Assembly (NCBI RefSeq): GCF_030691135.1
Contig: NZ_JAUYFA010000014.1
Location: 1-52,677 of the forward strand
Reading direction: 5' to 3'
Length of the DNA stretch: 52,677 bases
Source: Phreatobacter sp.
GTDB taxonomy: Bacteria > Pseudomonadota > Alphaproteobacteria > Rhizobiales > Phreatobacteraceae
Under the pieces are notes generated by a model that was not told the DNA's origin, searched no databases, and saw only the letters and a program-made list of their open reading frames with translations. Within the stretch, counting starts at the first letter, position 1. Each line of letters opens with the position of its first letter. Below, one piece after another: positions 41,371 through 52,590 of this stretch. A program made the position numbers and the translations under genes.

Positions 41371-42552
41371 CTAGAGTTGCGGGATGGCCAGTTTCAGGCG
41401 CTCCGCGGCCAGGGCGATCTGTTCCGGCGAGCGCAGGTAGCACAGCCGGAGATGGCCCTCGCCCCCCGGGCCGAAGGCGCTGCCGGGGGCAAGGCCGACC
41501 TTGGCGATATCGACGAGCTTCATCGCCGCAGCGTTGGAATCGGTGACGCCGTCGATGCCGAAAAACAGGTAGAAGGCGCCTTCGGGACGGGAAAAGCGGC
41601 ACCGGCCCGTCGCCTCGATGGCTTCCGAGACGATGTCGCGTGCCTTCCGCGCCTTGGCGACCTGATGGGCGAGGAAGCTCTCTCCGCGCTCCAGCGCCAC
41701 GATGCAGGCGCGCTGGATGAAGACCGGCGAACCCGAGGTCGAATACTGGATGAGGTTCTCGATGACGTCGCCGAGGGCGGGGTCGGCTTCCACCCAGCCT
41801 GTGCGCCAGCCGGTCATGGCCCAGTTCTTCGAGAAGGTATTCACCCAGACGATGCGGTCGCCGTCCTCGCGCACGTCGTGGAAGGACGGCGCCCGGTGCG
41901 GCGCGCCTTCGGTCCAGACGAAGCGGGTGTAGATCTCGTCGGCGACGATCCAGAGGCCATGGCGGCGGGCCATCGCCAGGATCGCCGCCAACTCCTCCTT
42001 GGTCGCCGTCCATCCGGTCGGATTGGAGGGCGTGTTGATGAACATCGCCTTGGTCTTCGGCGTGATCGCCGCTTCCAGCTTTTCGAGGTCGATCTGCCAG
42101 CCACGATTGCCGTGGTCGAGTTCCACGAAGACCGGGGTCGCGCCGCGCAGACCGGCGGCCGCCGGCGCGTTCGGCCAGGTCGGGGAGGGGATGATGATCT
42201 CGTCGCCCGGGCCGGCGACCAGTGTCATCGCGATCTGGATCGCCTGCATGCCGGAGCCGCAGACGAAGAAGCGTTCCGCCGACAGGTCGCGGCCATAGAG
42301 GTCCGAGGCATAGGTGGCGATCGCCTGCCTGAGCTCGGGAATGCCGCGCTGCCAGGTGTAGGTCGTCTCGCCGGCTGCGAGCGAGCGCGTCGCCGCCTCA
42401 TAGATGAAGGAGGGCGTCGGCATGTCGCCCTCGCCGACCCAGAGCTGGATCACGTCGCCGGCGGTACGGGCATATTTCGACAGTTCGACGATGCCGCTGG
42501 CAGGGGCTCCGGAGGCTTCCGGACGCAGCGAGGCGAGAAGGGAAGAGGTCAT
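41371..42552 (-). CDS. Class I/II pyridoxal-phosphate aminotransferase
   Basis: This 393-residue fold-type-I enzyme has the expected motifs: CGSGMQAIQIAMTLVAGPGD for phosphate binding, INTPSNPTGW, VADEIYTRFVW, the PLP lysine in NTFSKNWAMTGWRTGW, and LRLCYLRSPEQ near the C-terminus with the substrate-carboxylate arginine. The subgroup is that of aspartate or broad-specificity aminotransferases; the amino acid cannot be assigned from motifs. Confidence 0.88.
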   Translation of the reverse strand: MTSSLLASLRPEASGAPASGIVELSKYARTAGDVIQLWVGEGDMPTPSFIYEAATRSLAAGETTYTWQRGIPELRQAIATYASDLYGRDLSAERFFVCGSGMQAIQIAMTLVAGPGDEIIIPSPTWPNAPAAAGLRGATPVFVELDHGNRGWQIDLEKLEAAITPKTKAMFINTPSNPTGWTATKEELAAILAMARRHGLWIVADEIYTRFVWTEGAPHRAPSFHDVREDGDRIVWVNTFSKNWAMTGWRTGWVEADPALGDVIENLIQYSTSGSPVFIQRACIVALERGESFLAHQVAKARKARDIVSEAIEATGRCRFSRPEGAFYLFFGIDGVTDSNAAAMKLVDIAKVGLAPGSAFGPGGEGHLRLCYLRSPEQIALAAERLKLAIPQL

Positions 42553-42764
42553 GCGGGCGGTCCTAGGTGAGCGGCGGGGGCCGTGTTCGGCACAAGCCTA
42601 ACGGTCGCGTGCAGCCCTTCTCATGAAAATCCCGAGATTTGTCCACCAGTGCCGGAGGAGGATGTCGCGCCATCCTGCCGGTGGAAGGCAGCAGGATGGC
42701 CTTTGTTCCGCCCGAAGCCTCTTGCTATAAGCGCCGATCGTGACGGCAAATCGAGGGTAGCGGC

Positions 42765-43409
42765 GTGCGAATCTGGAAAGTGACGGCTGTTCTGGCAGTG
42801 GGCCTGGCGCTCGGTGCATGCGGCAGCACCGGCGGCACCCTGTTCGGTGGCCAGCAGCAGGCCGCGCAAGCGACGGCGCAGCCCGCGCCCGGGGTCGGCT
42901 CGCCGGTCCACACGGCCCTGTTCGGCCAGCCGGTTCCCGAGGGCCAGCAGGCCCTCCACGCCAATCTCTGCCCGCGTGTCGAGATCCGCGACGGCTCGGC
43001 CGTCTGGCGCCAGGGTGGCGAGGGGCCGACCGAACTGCGCTATCAGGGAACCATCACGGACCTCGCCCGCGAGTGCCGCATCGACGGACAGACCATGACG
43101 ATCCGCGTCGGCCTTGAGGGCCGCGTGCTGGTCGGCCCCAAGGGCGACGGCGGCCGCGTGACCATGCCGATCCGCATCGCGGTGACCAAGGGCCTGTCGA
43201 CGCCGGTCTGGACGCGGCTCTATCAGGTGCCGATCGACATTCCCGCCGGCTCGCCCAACGTCGCCTTCACGCAGGTCGAGGATCAGGTCTCCTTCCCGCT
43301 GCCCGAGCCCGGGGACCTCGCGACCTACATCGTCTTCGTCGGCTTCGATAACCAGGCCGCCCAGCCCGAGCGTCCGCGCCGCGGTCGCGCCCGCACCGCG
43401 GAGCGCTGA
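42765..43409 (+). CDS. Putative lipoprotein of unknown function
   Basis: This 214-residue protein starts at GTG 42765 with GAGG 9-12 bases upstream. A lipobox (LALGAC) gives a lipidated cysteine at residue 19. A low-complexity Gln/Ala-rich linker follows, then a beta-rich domain (GTITDLARECRIDGQTMTIR, VTMPIRIAVTKGLSTPVW) and a basic tail. Rhizobiales genomes often carry this type, but I know of no function. Confidence 0.7.
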   Translation: MRIWKVTAVLAVGLALGACGSTGGTLFGGQQQAAQATAQPAPGVGSPVHTALFGQPVPEGQQALHANLCPRVEIRDGSAVWRQGGEGPTELRYQGTITDLARECRIDGQTMTIRVGLEGRVLVGPKGDGGRVTMPIRIAVTKGLSTPVWTRLYQVPIDIPAGSPNVAFTQVEDQVSFPLPEPGDLATYIVFVGFDNQAAQPERPRRGRARTAER

Positions 43410-43530
43410 GGCATCACGCCGCACGCGTCGGCGTCGGCGAGCGCCAGCTTTTGCCTGACCTTCGGGCACCTCTGCCCACAAGCTCGCCTTGACTTCGCCG
43501 CACGATCCCGCCATTGCGGTGGCGTGTCAT

Positions 43531-43765
43531 ATGAACCCGGCGGGAGAGTCCGGGTGGTCTTCATGTTGATGGGATCCCCCGGCGCCGAAGGAGCAACGGC
43601 CCCGGAACCTCTCAGGCAAATAGGACCGCCGGTGGAATGACATTCTGGAAAGTGGCCGGAGGTCCAATCCCGGCCCACCGACGGAGTAAGCCGTATGGCT
43701 TCCGCTTGCGGAGGCCCGCTCTGAGCGAGCTGCGGTGAATCTCTCAGGTCCTGCGACAGAGGGGC
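43531..43765 (+). ncRNA. Tandem glycine riboswitch
   Basis: Two aptamers are recognisable. The first (about 43531-43632) has CGGGAGAGTCCGGG, GGCGCCGAAGGAGCAA and GGAACCTCTCAGGCAAATAG. The second (about 43643-43765) has TCTGGAAAGTGGCC, CACCGACGGAGTAAGCCG and GTGAATCTCTCAGGTCC. The linker is about 10 bases, as in the classic double-aptamer form. It lies 78 bases upstream of gcvT and so turns on the glycine cleavage operon when glycine is abundant. Confidence 0.93.
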
Positions 43766-43842
43766 GCGAGCGGGCGACAAGCCCGCATTTCGGACATGCT
43801 CGGCTGCCGCCGAGCCTATCCGCGCGCCGGAGTGCAGAACCT

Positions 43843-44988
43843 ATGGGCGAGCCCCAGACCGGACCGTTGCTGACGACACCGCTGCATGCCCTGCATGGCG
43901 AGCTCGGCGCCAAGATGGTGCCCTTCGCCGGCTATGACATGCCGGTCCAGTATCCGACCGGGGTCATGGCGGAGCACAACTGGACGCGTGAGCATGCCGG
44001 CCTGTTCGACGTCAGCCATATGGGCCAGTGCTTCCTCATTCCCGCCGACGGTCGGTTCGAGACCGCGGCCGCGGCTCTCGAAAAGCTCGTCCCTTCCGAT
44101 GTCCTCGGCCTGAAGCCCGGCCAGCAGCGCTATTCGCAGTTCACCAACGAAGAGGGTGGCATTCTCGACGACCTGATGGTCACCCGCCTCGGCCATCCCG
44201 GTCACGAGCACTGGATCTATCTGGTGGTCAATGCGGCCTGCAAGGACGCCGACTACGCCCATCTGAAAGCGCATCTCCCGGCCGATGTCGCATTGAAGAT
44301 CGCCGAGGATCTCGCGCTGATCGCGGTTCAGGGGCCTGAGGCGGTGGCGGCCGTCGCGACACTCGCGCCGGATATGGCCGGCCTCAAGTTCATGACCTCG
44401 CTCGACCTCGCCATCGACGGCATCTGGGCCCATGTCTCGCGCACCGGCTACACGGGCGAGGACGGCGTCGAGATATCGGTGAAGAGCGCCGATGCGGTGG
44501 CGCTGACGCAAAAGCTGCTCGCCGATCCGCGCGTCAAGCCGATCGGCCTCGGCGCCCGCGATTCGCTCCGGCTCGAGGCTGGCCTCTGCCTCTACGGCCA
44601 CGACATCGACACCACGACCTCGCCGGTCGAGGCGGGCCTCACCTGGTCGATCCAGAAGCGTCGGCGGACCGAGGGCGGTTTCCTCGGCGCCGCCCGCATC
44701 CAGAAGGACCTCGCCGACGGCGCGCCGCGTCTGCGCGTCGGCATCCTGCCCGACGGCCGGGCACCGGCCCGCGAAGGCACGGTGGTAAAGGCCGCCGACG
44801 GCCAGCCGATCGGCAACATCACCTCCGGCGGCTTCGGCCCGACCATCAACGGCCCGCTCGCCATGGGCTACGTCAACCGCCGCTTCGCCGAACCGGGAAC
44901 GCCGGTGCTGCTCGAGGTGCGCGGCAAGGATCTGCCGGCGAAGGTCGTCACCATGCCTTTCGCGCCGCATCGCTATTTCCGCGGCTGA
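43843..44988 (+). CDS. gcvT: Glycine cleavage system T protein (aminomethyltransferase)
   Basis: The protein is 381 residues from ATG 43843. Folate-dependent aminomethyltransferase motifs are present: [47 protein letters not shown] and [20 protein letters not shown]. It releases ammonia and transfers the methylene carbon to tetrahydrofolate. First gene of the gcv operon under the glycine riboswitch. Confidence 0.95.
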   Translation: MGEPQTGPLLTTPLHALHGELGAKMVPFAGYDMPVQYPTGVMAEHNWTREHAGLFDVSHMGQCFLIPADGRFETAAAALEKLVPSDVLGLKPGQQRYSQFTNEEGGILDDLMVTRLGHPGHEHWIYLVVNAACKDADYAHLKAHLPADVALKIAEDLALIAVQGPEAVAAVATLAPDMAGLKFMTSLDLAIDGIWAHVSRTGYTGEDGVEISVKSADAVALTQKLLADPRVKPIGLGARDSLRLEAGLCLYGHDIDTTTSPVEAGLTWSIQKRRRTEGGFLGAARIQKDLADGAPRLRVGILPDGRAPAREGTVVKAADGQPIGNITSGGFGPTINGPLAMGYVNRRFAEPGTPVLLEVRGKDLPAKVVTMPFAPHRYFRG

Positions 44989-45020
44989 GACTTCAACGAC
45001 CAGCCTTCAGGGGACCCGTC

Positions 45021-45395
45021 ATGGCCACCGTCAAATACACGAAAGACCACGAATACATCCGCATCGACGGCGACACCGGCACCGTCGGCATTTCCCACTA
45101 CGCCCAGGAACAGCTCGGCGACGTGGTCTTCGTCGAGCTTCCCACCGCCGGCAAGGCCGTCAAGAAGGGCGACAGCGCCGCCGTGGTCGAGAGCGTCAAG
45201 GCGGCTTCCGACATCTATTCGCCGGTCTCCGGCGAGGTGACCGCGGCCAATCCCGACCTTGAGGGCGCCCCTGCCACCGTCAACGACGACCCGACCGGCA
45301 AGGGCTGGTTCTTCAAGGTGAAGATCGCCAACCCCGCCGAGCTCGACGAGCTCATGGATGAAGCTGCCTACAAGGCCTTCCTCAACACGCTGTGA
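45021..45395 (+). CDS. gcvH: Glycine cleavage system H protein
   Basis: This 124-residue lipoyl carrier protein has the lipoylation lysine at residue 60 in [10 protein letters not shown] and the usual [20 protein letters not shown] start. It shuttles the aminomethyl group between GcvP, GcvT and the lipoamide dehydrogenase. Confidence 0.95.
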   Translation: MATVKYTKDHEYIRIDGDTGTVGISHYAQEQLGDVVFVELPTAGKAVKKGDSAAVVESVKAASDIYSPVSGEVTAANPDLEGAPATVNDDPTGKGWFFKVKIANPAELDELMDEAAYKAFLNTL

Positions 45396-45426
45396 GCCGA
45401 AACGCTCCTCTTTCCATAAGTAAGAA

Positions 45427-45447
45427 GCCGGGACCCGCGGTCCCGGC
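45427..45447 (+). terminator. Perfect GC hairpin between gcvH and gcvPA
   Basis: GCCGGGACC (45427-45435) and GGTCCCGGC (45439-45447) form a 9-bp stem with a 3-base loop. There is no T-tract. It could reduce read-through or protect the gcvTH message, with lower expression of the P-protein genes. Confidence 0.45.
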
Positions 45448-45533
45448 GAGCCTCCCATCCGCCCACGATCCCTCACACGCCCGCTGACGCGGGCACCCTC
45501 TCCCGCAAGGGCAGAGGGTCAGTGGAGCCCACC

Positions 45534-46889
45534 ATGCGCTACCTGCCGCTGACGCCCCAAGACCGCACCGACATGCTGGCGAAGATCGGTGTCGCCGCCG
45601 TCGACGACCTCTTCGCCAATGTTCCCAAATCCAAGCTGCTCAAGGGGCCGGTGAACCTTCCCCATGCCAAGGGCGAGTTGGAGGTCGAGCGCATTCTCGG
45701 CGCCATGGCGGCCGAGAACATCTCGGCCTCGGAAGTGCCGTTCTTCGTCGGTGCCGGGGCCTACAAGCATCATGTGCCGGCTTCGGTCGACCACCTCATC
45801 CAGCGCTCGGAATTCCTGACGAGCTACACGCCCTATCAGCCGGAAATCGCCCAGGGCACGCTTCAGTACCTGTTCGAATTCCAGACGCAGGTGGCGCTCC
45901 TCACCGGCATGGAGGTGGCCAACGCCTCCATGTATGACGGTTCCACCGGCGCAGCCGAGGCCGTGCTGATGGCCCACCGCGTCACCAAGCGGCGCAAGGC
46001 CATCCTCGCCGGCAACCTGCACCCCCATTACCGCGACACGATCGAGACGCTGTCGCGCATGGCCTCGGACGAGCTTGTCTCGCTGACGCCCAATCCGAAC
46101 GACGCCGGCGCCGACCTCAAGGCCGTCGCCGCCGCCATTGATGCCGAAACCTCCTGCATCGTCATCCAGACGCCTGACGTCTTCGGCAACCTCCATGACC
46201 TCACCACCATCGCCAAGAAGGCGCAGGACGCCGGCGCGCTGCTCATCGCCGTCTGCACCGAGGTCGTCTCGCTCGGGGCCGTGACGCCCCCCGGCGCCAT
46301 GGGCGCCGATATCGTGGTGGCCGAGGGCCAGTCCATCGGCGTCGGCCTCAGCTTCGGCGGACCCTATGTCGGCCTCTTCGCCACCAAGCAGAAATATGTC
46401 CGGCAGATGCCGGGCCGCCTCTGCGGCGAAACGGTGGACGCCGAGGGTCGCCGCGGTTTCGTGCTGACGCTGTCCACCCGCGAGCAGCACATCCGCCGCG
46501 AGAAGGCGACGTCCAACATCTGCACCAATTCTGGGCTGATGTGCCTCGCCTTCACCATCCACATGTCGCTGCTCGGCGAAAGCGGCCTGCGCCGCCTCGC
46601 CGCGGTGAACCATGCCAATGCCTGTGATCTCGCCGACCGGCTCGCCGATCTCGACGACGTCGAGGTGCTCAACAAGAGCTTCTTCAACGAGTTCGCCATC
46701 CGCGTGCCCGGTGATGCGGCGAAGGTCGTCGAGAAGATGGCGAAGAACGGCGTCCTGGCCGGTGTGCCGGCCGCCCGCCTCTGGCCGAAGGACAAGGCGC
46801 TGAAGGACGTGATCCTCGTCGCCAACACCGAAATCAATACCGATGACGACCGCGCTGCCTTCGTGGCGGCGCTCGGCGCAAGCATCTGA
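45534..46889 (+). CDS. gcvPA: Glycine dehydrogenase (decarboxylating) subunit 1
   Basis: The protein is 451 residues from ATG 45534 ([15 protein letters not shown]). It is the N-terminal half of the P-protein in its split form. [35 protein letters not shown] and [18 protein letters not shown] are the landmarks. It lacks the PLP lysine, which lies in subunit 2. Confidence 0.93.
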   Translation: MRYLPLTPQDRTDMLAKIGVAAVDDLFANVPKSKLLKGPVNLPHAKGELEVERILGAMAAENISASEVPFFVGAGAYKHHVPASVDHLIQRSEFLTSYTPYQPEIAQGTLQYLFEFQTQVALLTGMEVANASMYDGSTGAAEAVLMAHRVTKRRKAILAGNLHPHYRDTIETLSRMASDELVSLTPNPNDAGADLKAVAAAIDAETSCIVIQTPDVFGNLHDLTTIAKKAQDAGALLIAVCTEVVSLGAVTPPGAMGADIVVAEGQSIGVGLSFGGPYVGLFATKQKYVRQMPGRLCGETVDAEGRRGFVLTLSTREQHIRREKATSNICTNSGLMCLAFTIHMSLLGESGLRRLAAVNHANACDLADRLADLDDVEVLNKSFFNEFAIRVPGDAAKVVEKMAKNGVLAGVPAARLWPKDKALKDVILVANTEINTDDDRAAFVAALGASI

Positions 46890-46900
46890 GGAGCGGTTCG

Positions 46901-48475
46901 ATGTCCATGAACAACCAGGGTCGTCCGACCTCCGCCGGCGAGACCGGCACCGCCGCCGCCCACCCGACCTTCACCGGCAACAAGGCGCTGCAGATCGAGG
47001 AAGCGCTGATCTTCGAGATCGGCCGTCCCGAGGTCTCCGGCGTCGACATCCCCGCGCCGAAGAAGGTGAAGTCCCGCCTCGGCAAGCTCGCCCGCGACGA
47101 GGCCATCGGCCTTCCCGGGCTGACCGAGCCCGAGGTGATGCGCCACTATGTGCGCCTCAGCCAGAAGAACTACGGCATCGACACCGGGCTCTTCCCGCTC
47201 GGCTCCTGCACGATGAAGCACAATGCCCGCCTCAACGAGAAGATGGCGCGCCTGCCGGGCTTCGGTGACGTCCATCCGCTGCAGCCAGCCTCGACCGTCC
47301 AGGGCGCGCTGAAGCTGATCGATACGCTGGCGCATTACCTGAAGGAACTGACCGGCATGCCCGCCGTCGCCATGAGCCCGAAGGCGGGCGCCCATGGCGA
47401 GCTCTGCGGCATGATGGCGATCAAGGCGGCGCTGGAAGCCAAGGGCGAGGGCCATCGCAAGATCGTGCTGGTGCCGGAATCGGCCCATGGTACCAACCCG
47501 GCCACCGCCGCCCTCATCGGCTTCGACGTGAAGTCGGTGCCGGCCCAGGCCGACGGAACGGTGCATGTCTCCGACGTCAAGGCGGCTCTCGGGCCGGACG
47601 TGGCGGCGATCATGCTGACCAACCCGAACACCTGCGGCATCTTCGAGAAGGAGATCGTCGAGATCGCCGCTGCGATCCACGAGGCCGGGGCCTATTTCTA
47701 CTGCGACGGCGCCAACTTCAACGCCATCGTCGGCAAGGCGCGGCCGGGCGATCTCGGCGTCGACGCCATGCACATCAACCTGCACAAGACCTTCTCGACG
47801 CCCCATGGCGGCGGCGGGCCGGGCTCGGGTCCGGTGGTGCTCTCCGAACGCCTCGCGGCCTTCGTGCCCTATCCCTTCATCCGCGTCGGCAAGGGCTATG
47901 CCCTGGTCGAGGAGGGTGGCAAGCTCGACAAGGGCGAGCAGCCCTTCGGCCGCATGTCCGCCTTCCACGGCCAGATGGGCATGTTCGTGCGCGCCCTCGC
48001 CTACATGCTGAGCCACGGCGCTGACGGCATGCGGCTGGCGTCCGAGGACGCCGTCCTCAACGCCAACTATATCCGCGCCTCGCTCGCCGACCTGATGAGC
48101 CTGCCTTTCGGCAACCAGCCCTGCATGCACGAGGCGCTGTTCGACGACGACTGGCTGAAGAACACCGGCGTCTCCACCCTCGACTTCGCCAAGGCGATGA
48201 TCGACGAGGGCTATCACCCGATGACCATGTATTTCCCGCTGGTCGTCCACGGTGCCATGCTCATCGAGCCGACGGAGAGCGAGTCCAAGGCCTCCCTCGA
48301 CCTCTTCATCGCCGCGCTGCGCGACCTCGCCATGGCGGCGAAGCGCGGCGACGTCGACCGCTTCAAGGGCGCGCCCTACCACGCGCCCCGCCGTCGCCTC
48401 GACGAGACACGGGCGGCCCGCACGCCCATCCTGCGCTGGACGAAGCCGGCGCCCTACAAGGAGGCGGCGGAATAA
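46901..48475 (+). CDS. gcvPB: Glycine dehydrogenase (decarboxylating) subunit 2
   Basis: This 524-residue protein is the PLP-binding half of the split P-protein. The cofactor lysine is in HINLHKTFSTPHGGGGPGSG, and the entry includes FPLGSCTMKHNARLNEKMA. It starts 11 bases after gcvPA, with GAGGAG upstream. Together with gcvPA it decarboxylates glycine and loads the aminomethyl group on GcvH. Confidence 0.94.
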   Translation: MSMNNQGRPTSAGETGTAAAHPTFTGNKALQIEEALIFEIGRPEVSGVDIPAPKKVKSRLGKLARDEAIGLPGLTEPEVMRHYVRLSQKNYGIDTGLFPLGSCTMKHNARLNEKMARLPGFGDVHPLQPASTVQGALKLIDTLAHYLKELTGMPAVAMSPKAGAHGELCGMMAIKAALEAKGEGHRKIVLVPESAHGTNPATAALIGFDVKSVPAQADGTVHVSDVKAALGPDVAAIMLTNPNTCGIFEKEIVEIAAAIHEAGAYFYCDGANFNAIVGKARPGDLGVDAMHINLHKTFSTPHGGGGPGSGPVVLSERLAAFVPYPFIRVGKGYALVEEGGKLDKGEQPFGRMSAFHGQMGMFVRALAYMLSHGADGMRLASEDAVLNANYIRASLADLMSLPFGNQPCMHEALFDDDWLKNTGVSTLDFAKAMIDEGYHPMTMYFPLVVHGAMLIEPTESESKASLDLFIAALRDLAMAAKRGDVDRFKGAPYHAPRRRLDETRAARTPILRWTKPAPYKEAAE

Positions 48476-48505
48476 CGCTGTCGCCGGACCGCCGCGACCA
48501 TTCGG

Positions 48506-48540
48506 GAAGCCCGGCCATCGGCCGGGCTTCTTCCTTTTCG
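48506..48540 (+). terminator. Rho-independent terminator after the gcv operon
   Basis: GAAGCCCGGCC (48506-48516) pairs perfectly with GGCCGGGCTTC (48520-48530) around ATC, followed by the T-rich TTCCTTTTCG. It lies 31 bases after the gcvPB stop. Confidence 0.85.
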
Positions 48541-48662
48541 GGCGCAGGGCTCAGCACGGCCACGGTCGGCCCGGTGCTATGTTCACGGACTCGCACACTT
48601 TCGCGCCTTTGTGGGGCGGCGCAAACAACGGTAACGCCACGCGGAATGCCTCAGACAGACGT

Positions 48663-49046
48663 CTACCGGACCGCCATCGGCCTCACGCAGCGCCGGTAAG
48701 TGTGGGCCGTTCCCTGAGCCGTGATCTCGAGGCGCTCTGCGTCCACAAGGCGGAACCGAAACGTGCCGCGTTCCACTGCCGTTTCGCCTTCGCCACGGCA
48801 ACGGCCCATCGCAACGACCGCTCCCGATGGGCTCTGCCGGAAACTGCCAAAGCGGCAGATGGAGGCGAAGAACTCGACCGAGCGTGGCGCGACCCTGACT
48901 CGTCCGTCATCGGTCCGGTCGGTGCAGGACGCAGCCTCATAGCCCCAGGTGCCGACCATGGATGGGGGCAGGGCACGGATCGTCTTTTGCGCCACGGCGG
49001 CGGATGCGGGGAGCACAAGCAGGGCTATGAGGGCGAGGCGGGTCAT
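48663..49046 (-). CDS. Small exported protein, unknown function
   Basis: This 127-residue protein has a signal peptide (LALIALLVLPASAAVA). The mature domain opens with MVGTWGYEAASC and contains ASICRFGSFRQ, AMGRCRGEGE and a final YRRCVRP, that is, four cysteines and a GTW start. The layout recalls the GVW proteins of the left cluster (3547..4080, 6264..6713), but the resemblance is limited to the start motif and cysteine number. A lipocalin-like barrel is possible. Divergent from ileS. Confidence 0.65.
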   Translation of the reverse strand: MTRLALIALLVLPASAAVAQKTIRALPPSMVGTWGYEAASCTDRTDDGRVRVAPRSVEFFASICRFGSFRQSPSGAVVAMGRCRGEGETAVERGTFRFRLVDAERLEITAQGTAHTYRRCVRPMAVR

Positions 49047-49302
49047 CGGAACCCCAGACCTGTTGGCGGCTTTTCGGCGCCGGCCGTTTCAGCCTGATGG
49101 CGCCGCTCCGCGCTTGCCTTTCCGCCCGCCTTCCCCTTAAGACACGGCCATGCGCACCGTCGCCCGTTCCGCTTCGCGAATTACCGGCCCGGCCTCCTGA
49201 AGGCCGCGCGGCCGTCTCGCGCGCGTTCGGAGGTCCGGGGTCTGAGCTCTCACCCGATCCGACACCTGCGGCCCGCCGCCGCCTTTCCCGGCCGATCACC
49301 CC

Positions 49303-52299
49303 ATGTCCGACAAGTCCAAGACCTCCGCCGAAGCAGCGTCCGACGCCTTCGACTATTCCAAGACCCTGCTGCTGCCGGAAACGCCGTTCCCGATGCGTGC
49401 CGGCCTGCCGGAGAAGGAGCCGCAGATCCTCAAGGCCTGGGAGGAGAGCGACCTCTACGGCCGGCTGCGCCGCGCGGCCCGGGGCCGCGACCGCTTCGTG
49501 CTCCATGACGGCCCGCCCTATGCCAACGGCCACCTCCACATCGGCCACGCGCTCAACAAGATCCTCAAGGACATGGTGACGAAGTCGCAGCAGATGCTCG
49601 GCTTCGACAGCGACTATGTGCCCGGCTGGGACTGCCACGGCCTGCCGATCGAATGGAAGATCGAGGAGGAATACCGCGCCAGGGGCAAGAACAAGGACGA
49701 GGTGCCGGTCGTCGAGTTCCGCCAGGAATGCCGCACCTTCGCCACGCACTGGCTGAACGTCCAGCGCGAGGAGTTCAAGCGCCTCGGCGTTGTCGGCGAC
49801 TGGGCCAATCCCTACCAGACCATGACCTTCCACGCCGAGGCGCAGATCGCCGAGGAGATCCTGAAGTTCGCCGAATCCGGGCAGCTCTATCGCGGTTCGA
49901 AGCCGGTCATGTGGTCGGTGGTGGAGAAGACCGCCCTGGCCGAGGCCGAGGTCGAGTATCACGACTACCAGAGCGACATGATCTGGGCGGCGTTCCAGGT
50001 GCGCGCCGCGTCCCTGCCGGCCCCCGACCAGGCTGGCCGTGACAGGCTCGCCCTTCTCCGGAACTCGGCGGTCGTCATCTGGACCACAACGCCCTGGACC
50101 ATCCCGGGCAACCGGGCGATCTCCTATTCCAGCCGCATCGCCTATGGGCTCTACCGCGTCATGGCGGCGCCGGCGGACAATTGGGCGCGTGTCGGCAACA
50201 CCTATATCCTCGCCAAGTCGCTGGCCGAGAGCGTCTTCAAGCAGGCCAAGGTCGAGGGCTTCGAACTGGTCGCCGACGTCTCCGCTGCCGAACTCGCCAG
50301 CATCACCTGCGCCCATCCCCTCGCCAATCTCGGCTACGGCTTCGACGTGCCCATGCTCGACGGCGACCATGTCACGGATGATGCCGGCACCGGTTTCGTC
50401 CACACCGCCCCCGGCCACGGCCGCGAGGACTTCGACATCTGGATGGCGAACGGCCGCGTGCTCGCCGAGCGCGGGATCGAGACCCGCATCCCCTACACAG
50501 TCGATGGCGACGGCCGCTTCACCTCGGAAGCGCCGGCCTTCGAGGGCCGCCAGGTCATCACCGACAAGGGCGACAAGGGCGATGCCAACCCCTCCGTGAT
50601 CGAGGCGCTATCCGCCGCCGGCAACCTCGTCGCGCGCGGGCGCCTGAAGCACCAGTATCCTCATTCCTGGCGCTCCAAGAAGCCGGTCATCTTCCGCAAC
50701 ACGCCGCAATGGTTCATCGCCATGGACCGCCCCTACGAGGACGGCACGACGCTGCGCCAGCGTGCGCTGAGGGCCATCGGCGAGACGCAGTGGGTGCCGG
50801 AATCCGGCGAAAACCGCATCCGCGGCATGATCGAGAACCGGCCTGACTGGGTCGTCTCGCGCCAGCGCGCCTGGGGCGTGCCGATCGCGGTCTTCGTCCA
50901 TCGCGACACCGGCGACCTCCTGAAGGACGAGGCGGTCAACCTGCGCATCGCCGAGGCCTTCCGCCAGGAAGGCGCCGACGCCTGGTTCAAGCAGGGCGCG
51001 AAGGAGCGCTTCCTTGGTCCGGATCATCCGTCTGCCGATTACGACAAGGTCGACGACGTCCTCGACGTCTGGTTCGATTCCGGCTCGACCCACGCCTTCA
51101 CCCTGGAAAGCCCGCAGGACTTCCCGAATTTCGAAGGCCTGAAGCGCAAGGTCGACGGCGGTGCCGACACCGTCATGTACCTCGAGGGCTCCGACCAGCA
51201 TCGCGGCTGGTTCCATTCCTCGCTGCTGGAGAGCTGCGGTACGCGCGGCCGGGCACCCTATGACGTGGTGCTGACCCATGGCTTCGTCCTCGACGGCGAG
51301 GGGCGCAAGATGTCGAAGTCGCTCGGCAACACGGTGGCGCCGCAGGACGTCATCAAGCAGTCGGGCGCCGACATCCTGCGCCTGTGGGTGGCGGCCTCCG
51401 ACTATTCCGACGACCTCAGGATCGGCAAGGAGATACTGCAGACGACGTCGGACGCCTATCGCAAGCTGCGCAACACCATCCGCTGGATGCTGGGCGCGCT
51501 CGCCCATCACGACGGGGCGGCGCTGCCGGCACCGGCGGCACTGCCGGAGCTGGAGCGTCTGATGCTCCATCGGCTCGCCGAATTGTCGCCGCAGATCCAC
51601 GAGGCCTATCGCACTTACGACTACAAGAAGGTCTTCGCCCTGCTGACGCAGTTCATGAACGTCGACCTGTCGGCCTTCTATTTCGACATCCGCAAGGACC
51701 GCCTCTATTGCGATCCGCTGTCGTCGGCGGAGCGCAAGGCGACGCTCGCGGTCATCGAGGAGCTTTTCCGGGCGGTCGCGACCTGGCTGGCGCCGATCCT
51801 CTCCTTCACCGCGGAAGAGGCCTGGTGGGATCGCTACGGTCGCGAAGGGTCGGTGCATCTTGCCGGCTTCTACGCGGCGGATGCCGGCTGGCTGGACACC
51901 GCGCTCGACGCGAAGTGGGAGAAGATCCGCAAGGTCCGCCGCGTCGTCACCGGCGCGCTCGAACTGGAGCGGGCCGGCAAGCGCCTGGGCTCCTCGCTGG
52001 AGGCGGCCCCGACCGTCTATGTCGCCGACGCCGACCTCCTGGCGGCGCTCGACGGGCTCGACCTCGCCGAAGTGGCGATCACCTCGACTGCCCTGATCGT
52101 CGCCGGTGAGGGACCGGCCGAGGCTTTCCGCGCCGACGACACCAAGGGCGTCGCGGTGGTCCCGGCCAAGGCCGACGGCATCAAATGCGCTCGCTCGTGG
52201 AAGTATTTCGATCCCGCGACTTCCGATGCTGACTTCCCCGACATCACGCCGCGCGATGCCGCGGCGATGCGCGAGTGGAAGCAGCGTCACGTGATGTGA
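49303..52299 (+). CDS. ileS: Isoleucyl-tRNA synthetase
   Basis: This 998-residue class I synthetase has [20 protein letters not shown] with HIGH at 79-82, and KMSKSLGN beginning at residue 669. The editing (CP1) domain includes [20 protein letters not shown] and [16 protein letters not shown], where the hydrolytic aspartate follows GRE. It ends with [11 protein letters not shown], a short version of the C-terminal segment without a full zinc site. Essential housekeeping gene, full length. Confidence 0.96.
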   Translation: MSDKSKTSAEAASDAFDYSKTLLLPETPFPMRAGLPEKEPQILKAWEESDLYGRLRRAARGRDRFVLHDGPPYANGHLHIGHALNKILKDMVTKSQQMLGFDSDYVPGWDCHGLPIEWKIEEEYRARGKNKDEVPVVEFRQECRTFATHWLNVQREEFKRLGVVGDWANPYQTMTFHAEAQIAEEILKFAESGQLYRGSKPVMWSVVEKTALAEAEVEYHDYQSDMIWAAFQVRAASLPAPDQAGRDRLALLRNSAVVIWTTTPWTIPGNRAISYSSRIAYGLYRVMAAPADNWARVGNTYILAKSLAESVFKQAKVEGFELVADVSAAELASITCAHPLANLGYGFDVPMLDGDHVTDDAGTGFVHTAPGHGREDFDIWMANGRVLAERGIETRIPYTVDGDGRFTSEAPAFEGRQVITDKGDKGDANPSVIEALSAAGNLVARGRLKHQYPHSWRSKKPVIFRNTPQWFIAMDRPYEDGTTLRQRALRAIGETQWVPESGENRIRGMIENRPDWVVSRQRAWGVPIAVFVHRDTGDLLKDEAVNLRIAEAFRQEGADAWFKQGAKERFLGPDHPSADYDKVDDVLDVWFDSGSTHAFTLESPQDFPNFEGLKRKVDGGADTVMYLEGSDQHRGWFHSSLLESCGTRGRAPYDVVLTHGFVLDGEGRKMSKSLGNTVAPQDVIKQSGADILRLWVAASDYSDDLRIGKEILQTTSDAYRKLRNTIRWMLGALAHHDGAALPAPAALPELERLMLHRLAELSPQIHEAYRTYDYKKVFALLTQFMNVDLSAFYFDIRKDRLYCDPLSSAERKATLAVIEELFRAVATWLAPILSFTAEEAWWDRYGREGSVHLAGFYAADAGWLDTALDAKWEKIRKVRRVVTGALELERAGKRLGSSLEAAPTVYVADADLLAALDGLDLAEVAITSTALIVAGEGPAEAFRADDTKGVAVVPAKADGIKCARSWKYFDPATSDADFPDITPRDAAAMREWKQRHVM

Positions 52300-52306
52300 G
52301 GACGGG

Positions 52307-52335
52307 CGGGCTCAGGAGGACCGTCCTCAAGCCCG
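52307..52335 (+). terminator. Stem-loop after ileS
   Basis: CGGGCT (52307-52312) pairs with AGCCCG (52330-52335), and AGGA (52317-52320) with TCCT (52324-52327). There is no T-tract, so termination strength is uncertain. The remaining 250 bases to the G run show no gene. Confidence 0.4.
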
Positions 52336-52590
52336 TACCACTCCGCAGGTGCGACGGAGTTCGCGCCGCCATTCCTGAGATGATGCGGAACGCCGGTGGC
52401 CGAGGCGCAGAACCCTGCCGCCTCAGGTCATTGCGGGCATCTTGCATAACGGCGAGGGCCTTTCGAACGCGCAGAGAGGCCGTGGAAGGGAATCCGGGAT
52501 CGTATCCCGGGTTCCTGCCGGGACAGCGCGACAGTCATGTCGTGGTGCGCGCTGCCCTGCCATGGACTTTTCGAGGTCGCCGGACCGGGA

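Noticed and set aside
46364-48382. A 672-codon open frame on the minus strand opposite gcvPA and gcvPB
   Set aside because: Composition is that of an antisense shadow of high-GC coding sequence; the plus-strand genes are unambiguous.
50608-52290. A 560-codon open frame on the minus strand opposite ileS
   Set aside because: Fully inside ileS and without domain features; a shadow.
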